From the NCBI GenBank assembly GCA_036375275.1, contig DASUSF010000209.1, forward strand, positions 1 to 10,401: a stretch of DNA of 10,401 bases, given 5' to 3'. This DNA is from DASUSF01 sp036375275 (GTDB lineage Bacteria; Pseudomonadota; Alphaproteobacteria; Geminicoccales; Geminicoccaceae). A model generated the notes under the pieces. It ran no database searches. It was not told where the DNA came from and saw only the letters and a program-made list of their open reading frames with translations. This document shows positions 6,137-10,401 of the stretch, piece by piece (positions within the stretch are counted from its first letter, which is position 1; each line of letters begins with the position of its first letter). The translations under genes and the position numbers were made by a program.

Positions 6137-9100
6137 ATGACCGCGGGTGAGGTGATTGGCGAGCTGATCCTCTGGCTGATCGTGGCGGTCATCGTCGTCG
6201 CGATCGTCTACGTGGTGATGAACTGGCTCTACCGGCGCTCGACCAAGGAGGTGTCGTTCGTCCGGACGGGGTTCCTCGGCGAGAAGGTGGTGATCAACGG
6301 CGGCGCCTTCGTCTGGCCCATCATCCACGACATCACGCCGGTCAACATGAACGTCCTGCAGCTCGAGGTGACGCGCGGCCGGGACGAGGCGCTGATCACG
6401 CGCGACCGGATGCGGGTCGACGTCGAGGCCGAGTTCTACGTCCGGGTGGCGTCGTCCAAGAGCGCGGTGTCGACCGCCGCCTCGACCCTCGGCCGCCGGA
6501 CCATGGAGCCGGAGCGGCTGAACGCGCTGCTCTCCGGCAAGTTCATCTCGGCGCTGCGCTCCGCCGCGTCGGGCATGACCATGGAGGAGATGCACGAGCA
6601 CCGGAGCGACTACGTCCGCCGCGTCCGGGAAGAGGCGGTCGAGGGGCTGGCGCAGAACGGCCTGGAGCTGGAATCGGTCGCGATCCGGGACATCGACCAG
6701 ACCGACCTCGAGTACTTCAACCCTTCCAACCGGTTCGACGCCGAGGGCCTGACCAACCTGATCGAGAGCATCGAGGGCCGGAGAAAGCTCCGGAACGACA
6801 TCGAGCAGGACTCGATGATCCGGATCCGCGCGCGCAACCTCGAGGCCGAGAAGCAGGCGCTGACCATCGAGCGGGACAGCGAGAACGCCCGCCTCGAGCA
6901 GCAGCGCGAGATCGAGTGGCTGCGGGCGGCGCAGCGGACCGAGGTCGCCCGCCAGCGGGCCGAGCGCGAGACCGAGGCCGAGCACGCGCAGATCCTGGCG
7001 CGGGAGGAGATCGAGAAGCGCCGGATCGCGAACGAGCACGCGATCAGCCAGGCGCGGATCGCGTCCGAGCGCGAGATCCGGGCGCTCGAGATCGAGCGGG
7101 CCGAGACGATCGAGGCGGCCGAGATCGCGGCGCGGGAGAAGATCGACCGCGCCCGGATCGAGCAGGCGCGGGCCATCGAGCAGGCGACCATCGCCGCGCG
7201 CGAGGCGACCGAGCGGGCGAGGATCGAGCAGGAGCGCGCGGTCACGGAAGCGCGGATCGTCAACGAGGAGGAGACCCAGCGGCGCGAGATCGAGCGCCAG
7301 CGGGCGGTGGATCAGGCCGGGATCGCGGCGCGCGAGGCGACCGAGAAGCTCCGGATCGCCCAGGAGATGGCGGTGACAGCCGACCGGATCACCTCGGACG
7401 AGCGGGTCCGGGTGCTCGAGATCGCGCGCACCCGGGCACTGGAGGAGGCCGAGATCGCGGCCGGGCAGGCGACCGAGGCGGCCCGGATCGCGCGGGAGAA
7501 GATGCTCGCCGCCGAGCGGATCACCGCCGAGCGCGACACGCGGGCGCTGGAGATCGAGCGCAGCCAGCACCTCGAGGCGCGTGGCATCGCCGCGACCGAA
7601 GCCACCCAGAGCGCCCGGATCGCGCAGGAGGAGCGGGTCCGGACCCTCGAGATCGCACGCAACCGCGCGATCGACCAGTCGGACATCGCCGCGCGCGAAG
7701 CGGTCGAGGCCGCGCGGATCGCCCAGGAGAAGCGGATCCAGGCCGACCGGATCGCCAGCGACGAAGCCGTGCGCGGCCGCCAGATCGAGCGCGACCGGGC
7801 GCTGGAGGAGGCCGAGATCAGCGCCCGCGAGGCGACCGAGGCCGCTCGCATCGCGCAGCAGAAGAAGCTCGCCGCCGACCGGATCGCCTACGAGGAGGCG
7901 ACCCGGAAGCTCGAGATCGCCCGGAACGAGGCGGTGGACGCCGCCGACATCGCCGCGCGCCAGGCGACCGAAGCCGCCCGGATCGCCCAGGAGAAGAGGA
8001 TCGCCGCCGAGCGGATCGCCAGCGACGAGGTCACCCGGAGCCGCGAGATCGAGCGCGACCGGAGCATCGAGGCGGCGCAGATCGCCGCGCGCGAGGCGGT
8101 CAACGCCGCCCGAACCGCGCAGGAGCGGCGGAACGCGGTCACGCGGATCGAGGCCGAGCAGGAGACGAGGTCGCGCGAGATCGCCCGCAACGAGGCGGTG
8201 CAGTCGGCGGAGCTGGCCGCCAACCGGATCATCGAGTCGGTCCGGATCGAGAAGGAGAAGGAGACTGCAGCCGAGCGGATCGCCCGCGACCGCGAGATCC
8301 GCACCCTCGAGATCCGGCGCAACGAGGCCATCGACGAGGCCGCGATCGCGGCCGAGCAGGCGGTCGAGGCGGCCAGGATCGCCCAGTCGAGGACCCTTGC
8401 CGCCGAACGGATCGCGGCCGAGCAGGCGACCCGGGAACGCGAGATCGCGCGCGAAGAGGGCGTGGAGGGCGCCGACATCGCGCGGCGGGACAAGGTCGAG
8501 CGGGCCCGGATCGCGATGGAGCTCGCCCTCGAACAGGATCGGATCGCCTCGCACCGGAGCCGGGAGGTGCTCGACATCGACCGCAAACGCGTGATCGAGG
8601 CCGCCGAGGAGGACCGGGTCATCGAGCTCGCCGAGAAGAAGGCCGAGCGCGCGGCTGCCGACGCGCGGGTCAAGCAGGCGGCGATCGACGCGCGGCGCGA
8701 CGTGGAGACCCGGGACGTGGTCCGCGAGCAGGCGCTCGATGCGGCACGGCTGGAGCGGCGGCGCTCGATCGAGCAGCTCGAGGTCGCCCGCGCCCAGGCG
8801 CTGCGTGAGGCCGAGATCGCGTCGAGGGAGGAGATCGAGCGGGCGCAGATCGCGTCAGAGCGCGGCCTCGACGAGGCCCGGATCGGGCGCGAGCGCGAGC
8901 GCCGGCGGCTCGAGATCGAGCGCGAGCGGGCGGTCGAGAGCGCGCTCATGGACAAGGCGATCGCGCTCTACCAGAAGTCGCTGGAGGAATCGGCGGCCCA
9001 GGTCGAGGCGGACCTCGCAAAGGCCAGGGCGGCCGCGGCGGAGGAGCAGGTGCAGACGACCCGCGAGAGCGAGCGGGCGAAGCGGCGGCGGACGGTCGAG

Positions 9101-9670
9101 GTGCTGCTCGCCGAGAAGGAGGCCGAGGAGAAGCGGATCGCCGCCGAGGCCGAGAAGATCCGGGCCGCGGTCGAGGCCGAGGCGCAGCGGCTGCTGAACG
9201 AGGCCGAGAACGTCTTGACCGACAGCGCCCGCTATTCGCTGTTCCGGCGCCGCCTGCTCGAGCGGGTCGAGGGCATCGTCGCCGCCAGCGTCAAGCCGCT
9301 CGAGAAGATCGAGGGGATCAAGATCGTCCAGCTCGACGGCCTCAACGGCAACGGCAACGGACGCCGCAACACCACCGACGAAGTCATCGACTCGGTGCTC
9401 CGCTATCGCGTCCAGGCGCCGATGATCGACGGCCTGCTCAGGGACCTCGACATCGAGGGCGGCACGCTCTCGAACATGGGCGGCCTGATCCGGGAGGCCC
9501 GCGACATGCAGTCGATCGCCAAGGAGGCGGCGCGGGAGCCCGAGGGTGGGGGCGGCTCCGGCGAGGGTGGGTCCGGCGGCGGATCGGAAGGCGGGGACGC
9601 GCCCAGGGGCGGCGGGCGCGGCCGGCGCACGTCCGGCGGGTCCAGGCGCACGTCGTCCGGAAGCAAGTGA
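6137..9670 (+). CDS. Flotillin/YqiK-type SPFH membrane protein with expanded hendecad coiled coil
   Basis: This 1177-residue scaffold protein of membrane microdomains is about twice the length of E. coli YqiK (roughly 550 residues). Residues 10-31 form one membrane segment, with the rest cytoplasmic as in the family. The SPFH/Band 7 domain (about 38-200) has FVRTGFLGEKVVINGGA, PIIHDITPVNMN, ITRDRMRVDVEAEFYVRV and NGLELESV (174-181). The FNPSNRFDAEGLT segment typical of YqiK-like flotillins closes it. From about 207 to 1030 the chain is an almost unbroken charged helix. Residues 286-824 are 49 consecutive 11-residue repeats with Ile (rarely Leu, Val or Thr) at position 1, and seven more occupy 861-937. 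A conserved flotillin C-terminal domain follows, with NVLTD (1025-1029) and EGIKIVQLDGLN (1059-1070), then a Gly/Ser/Arg-rich tail (1134-1177). No NfeD-type partner is seen in the window; two SRPBCC genes follow. The call is secure, but the cellular role is not. Confidence 0.93.
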   Translation: MTAGEVIGELILWLIVAVIVVAIVYVVMNWLYRRSTKEVSFVRTGFLGEKVVINGGAFVWPIIHDITPVNMNVLQLEVTRGRDEALITRDRMRVDVEAEFYVRVASSKSAVSTAASTLGRRTMEPERLNALLSGKFISALRSAASGMTMEEMHEHRSDYVRRVREEAVEGLAQNGLELESVAIRDIDQTDLEYFNPSNRFDAEGLTNLIESIEGRRKLRNDIEQDSMIRIRARNLEAEKQALTIERDSENARLEQQREIEWLRAAQRTEVARQRAERETEAEHAQILAREEIEKRRIANEHAISQARIASEREIRALEIERAETIEAAEIAAREKIDRARIEQARAIEQATIAAREATERARIEQERAVTEARIVNEEETQRREIERQRAVDQAGIAAREATEKLRIAQEMAVTADRITSDERVRVLEIARTRALEEAEIAAGQATEAARIAREKMLAAERITAERDTRALEIERSQHLEARGIAATEATQSARIAQEERVRTLEIARNRAIDQSDIAAREAVEAARIAQEKRIQADRIASDEAVRGRQIERDRALEEAEISAREATEAARIAQQKKLAADRIAYEEATRKLEIARNEAVDAADIAARQATEAARIAQEKRIAAERIASDEVTRSREIERDRSIEAAQIAAREAVNAARTAQERRNAVTRIEAEQETRSREIARNEAVQSAELAANRIIESVRIEKEKETAAERIARDREIRTLEIRRNEAIDEAAIAAEQAVEAARIAQSRTLAAERIAAEQATREREIAREEGVEGADIARRDKVERARIAMELALEQDRIASHRSREVLDIDRKRVIEAAEEDRVIELAEKKAERAAADARVKQAAIDARRDVETRDVVREQALDAARLERRRSIEQLEVARAQALREAEIASREEIERAQIASERGLDEARIGRERERRRLEIERERAVESALMDKAIALYQKSLEESAAQVEADLAKARAAAAEEQVQTTRESERAKRRRTVEVLLAEKEAEEKRIAAEAEKIRAAVEAEAQRLLNEAENVLTDSARYSLFRRRLLERVEGIVAASVKPLEKIEGIKIVQLDGLNGNGNGRRNTTDEVIDSVLRYRVQAPMIDGLLRDLDIEGGTLSNMGGLIREARDMQSIAKEAAREPEGGGGSGEGGSGGGSEGGDAPRGGGRGRRTSGGSRRTSSGSK
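6992..8608 (+). repeat. 132-bp coding repeats encoding 44-residue (4 x 11) hendecad units
   Basis: Within the flotillin gene, residues 286-824 parse without gaps into 11-residue hendecads, mostly in sets of four with consensus types IAAREATEAAR, IAQEKRLAAER, IASDEATRxLE and IERxRAIEEAE. By my hand parse the unit boundaries are 6992-7123 (44 aa), 7124-7189 (22 aa), 7190-7321, 7322-7453, 7454-7585 (44 each), 7586-7684 (33 aa, third hendecad type missing), then seven 44-aa units from 7685 to 8608. The 22- and 33-residue exceptions keep the 11-residue phase, as expected for unequal exchange limited to whole hendecads. Copies have diverged, so this is not a young tandem duplication. Confidence 0.88.
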
Positions 9671-9676
9671 GCGACG

Positions 9677-10126
9677 ATGGCGAACGTCTTCGTCTCTTCC
9701 GTCCTCGACGCGCCGGTCGACCGGGTGTGGGCCCGGATCCGCGACTTCAACGCGCTGCCGCGCTGGCATCCGCGGATCGCCGAGAGCCAGATCGAGGACG
9801 GGCTGCCGTCGGACAAGGTCGGGTGCGTGCGGAGCTTCCGCCTGCAGAACGGGGACCGGATCCGCGAGCGCCTGCTCGGCCTCTCGGATCACGACCTGTT
9901 CTGCACCTACGCGATCCTCGAGTCCCCGATGCCGCTCGAGAACTACGTGGCCACGATCCGGCTCACGCCGATCTCCGACGGCGACCGGACCTTCATCGAG
10001 TGGACGGCGGAGTTCGACTGCGCGCCCGAGGTCGAGGACGAGCTGGTCGGCAGCATCGGGCAGAACGTCTTCCAGGGCGGCTTCGATTCGCTGAAGCGGC
10101 ACTTCTCGGGTCGGGCCGGCGGATGA
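9677..10126 (+). CDS. SRPBCC (START/Bet v 1-like, polyketide cyclase/dehydrase-type) protein 1
   Basis: This 149-residue single-domain protein is of the normal length for the SRPBCC superfamily, whose helix-grip fold encloses a hydrophobic ligand pocket. It shows the typical start (VFVSSVLDAPVDRVWARIRD), the segment FNALPRWHP after the first helices, VGCVRSFRL on a central strand, and a long C-terminal helix (EVEDELVGSIGQNVFQGGF) that closes the pocket. There is no signal peptide or membrane segment, so it is probably cytoplasmic. It starts 6 bases after the flotillin stop, without a strong ribosome binding site, so it is probably co-transcribed with it. Its TGA (10124-10126) overlaps the ATG of a paralogue (10123). 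Many members are annotated as polyketide cyclases, but the ligand cannot be inferred from sequence. Confidence 0.88.
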   Translation: MANVFVSSVLDAPVDRVWARIRDFNALPRWHPRIAESQIEDGLPSDKVGCVRSFRLQNGDRIRERLLGLSDHDLFCTYAILESPMPLENYVATIRLTPISDGDRTFIEWTAEFDCAPEVEDELVGSIGQNVFQGGFDSLKRHFSGRAGG

Positions 10127-10401
10127 TCCGGGTCCGGCGCAGCACCGTCCTCGACGTCCCGGCAGAGCGGGCGTGGTCGGTGCTCCGCGACTTCAACGGC
10201 TTCGACCGCTGGCACCCGGCGATCACGTCGAGCGAGATCGACCGGCGCGCGCCGGGCGATCAGGTGGGCTGCGTCCGCCGGCTCCGGCTCGCGGACGGCG
10301 TGGAAGTGCGCGAACAGCTGATCACGCTCTCCGACCTCGAGCAGGTCATGAGCTACTGCCTGCTGGAGACGCCGATCCCGCTGTTCAACTACGTCGCCCA
10401 C
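10123..10401 (+). CDS. SRPBCC family protein 2, paralogue of the preceding gene, 3'-truncated by the window end
   Basis: An open frame of 93 codons runs from the ATG at 10123 to the window edge. It begins MIRVRRSTVLDVPAERAWSV and continues with LRDFNGFDRWHP, VGCVRRLRLADG and ETPIPLFNYVA. Aligned without gaps to the first SRPBCC protein it is identical at 46 of 93 positions by hand count. The two therefore arose by tandem duplication and then diverged. Shared residues include VLD.P..R.W, RDFN, RWHP, VGCVR, LSD and the end NYVA. The ATGA overlap (start 10123, upstream stop 10124-10126) indicates translational coupling. The C-terminal part, including the pocket-closing helix, lies outside the window, so completeness is unknown. 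Confidence 0.87.
   Translation, partial: MIRVRRSTVLDVPAERAWSVLRDFNGFDRWHPAITSSEIDRRAPGDQVGCVRRLRLADGVEVREQLITLSDLEQVMSYCLLETPIPLFNYVAH

Noticed and set aside
5963..8554. Long - strand open frame (863 codons) opposite the flotillin gene, itself repetitive
   Set aside because: Its repeats are the mirror of the 132-bp hendecad repeats on the + strand. The protein is a low-complexity Gly/Leu/Asp/Arg pattern with no family likeness. In very GC-rich DNA, such antisense frames stay open because stop codons are rare.
6992..8608. Regularly spaced repeats considered as a CRISPR-like or minisatellite array
   Set aside because: The repeats are contiguous, diverged, always in reading frame and explained by protein hendecads; there are no constant repeats separated by unique spacers.
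6916..8808. Second + strand frame of 630 codons within the flotillin gene
   Set aside because: It is an Arg/Gly/Asp-rich shadow frame of the same repeats; the flotillin frame has clear SPFH homology.
1..10401. tRNA, rRNA, riboswitch, insertion sequence or phage genes
   Set aside because: I looked for cloverleaf-like, transposase-like and integrase-like signals and saw none; the window is filled by the genes and two small repeats listed.

Overview
The window is very GC-rich, densely coding, and entirely on the + strand. Wobble positions are almost all G or C. The gene types and two palindromic intergenic repeats of a style common in Alphaproteobacteria suggest an alphaproteobacterium of the Rhizobiales/Rhodospirillales type. 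This assignment is an inference from gene content and repeat style; no rRNA or marker gene is present.

Region 1 (1-5928) is a transport operon of the HAAT (LivHMGF) class. It starts with a 5'-truncated LivH permease. A 169-bp gap follows, carrying a compound palindromic repeat, and then come the LivM permease, the LivG ATPase and a LivF-type ATPase. The last three overlap or nearly overlap and look translationally coupled. The LivF-type gene does not stop at the end of the ATPase. It runs in frame through a linker into a complete UPF0261 (Tm-1-like ATP-binding) domain, giving a 736-residue fusion. One base after its stop lies a TIM-barrel gene of the 'phosphoenolpyruvate hydrolase-like' family (PF09370). 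In plants the UPF0261 and TIM-barrel domains form one protein (tomato Tm-1). This operon therefore links three pieces: the ATPase fused to UPF0261, and UPF0261 adjacent to the TIM barrel. A periplasmic binding protein is not in the window and may lie upstream. The substrate cannot be read from the sequence.

Region 2 (5929-6136) is a non-coding gap. It holds an imperfect inverted repeat whose arms contain GC-rich hairpins, plus a good ribosome binding site for the next gene.

Region 3 (6137-10401) starts with a 1177-residue flotillin/YqiK-type SPFH membrane protein. It is about twice the usual family length because its helical region contains 49 consecutive 11-residue (hendecad) repeats, mostly grouped in 44-residue (132-bp) super-repeats. 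Six bases downstream is an SRPBCC (START/Bet v 1-like) small protein. Its stop overlaps the start of a second SRPBCC paralogue, about half identical to the first, which runs off the window. The three genes look like one transcription unit that pairs a membrane scaffold with two hydrophobic-ligand-binding folds.

The most interesting points are the ABC ATPase-UPF0261 fusion next to the TIM-barrel gene (a split version of the plant Tm-1 architecture attached to a transporter) and the hendecad-expanded flotillin with its SRPBCC pair.
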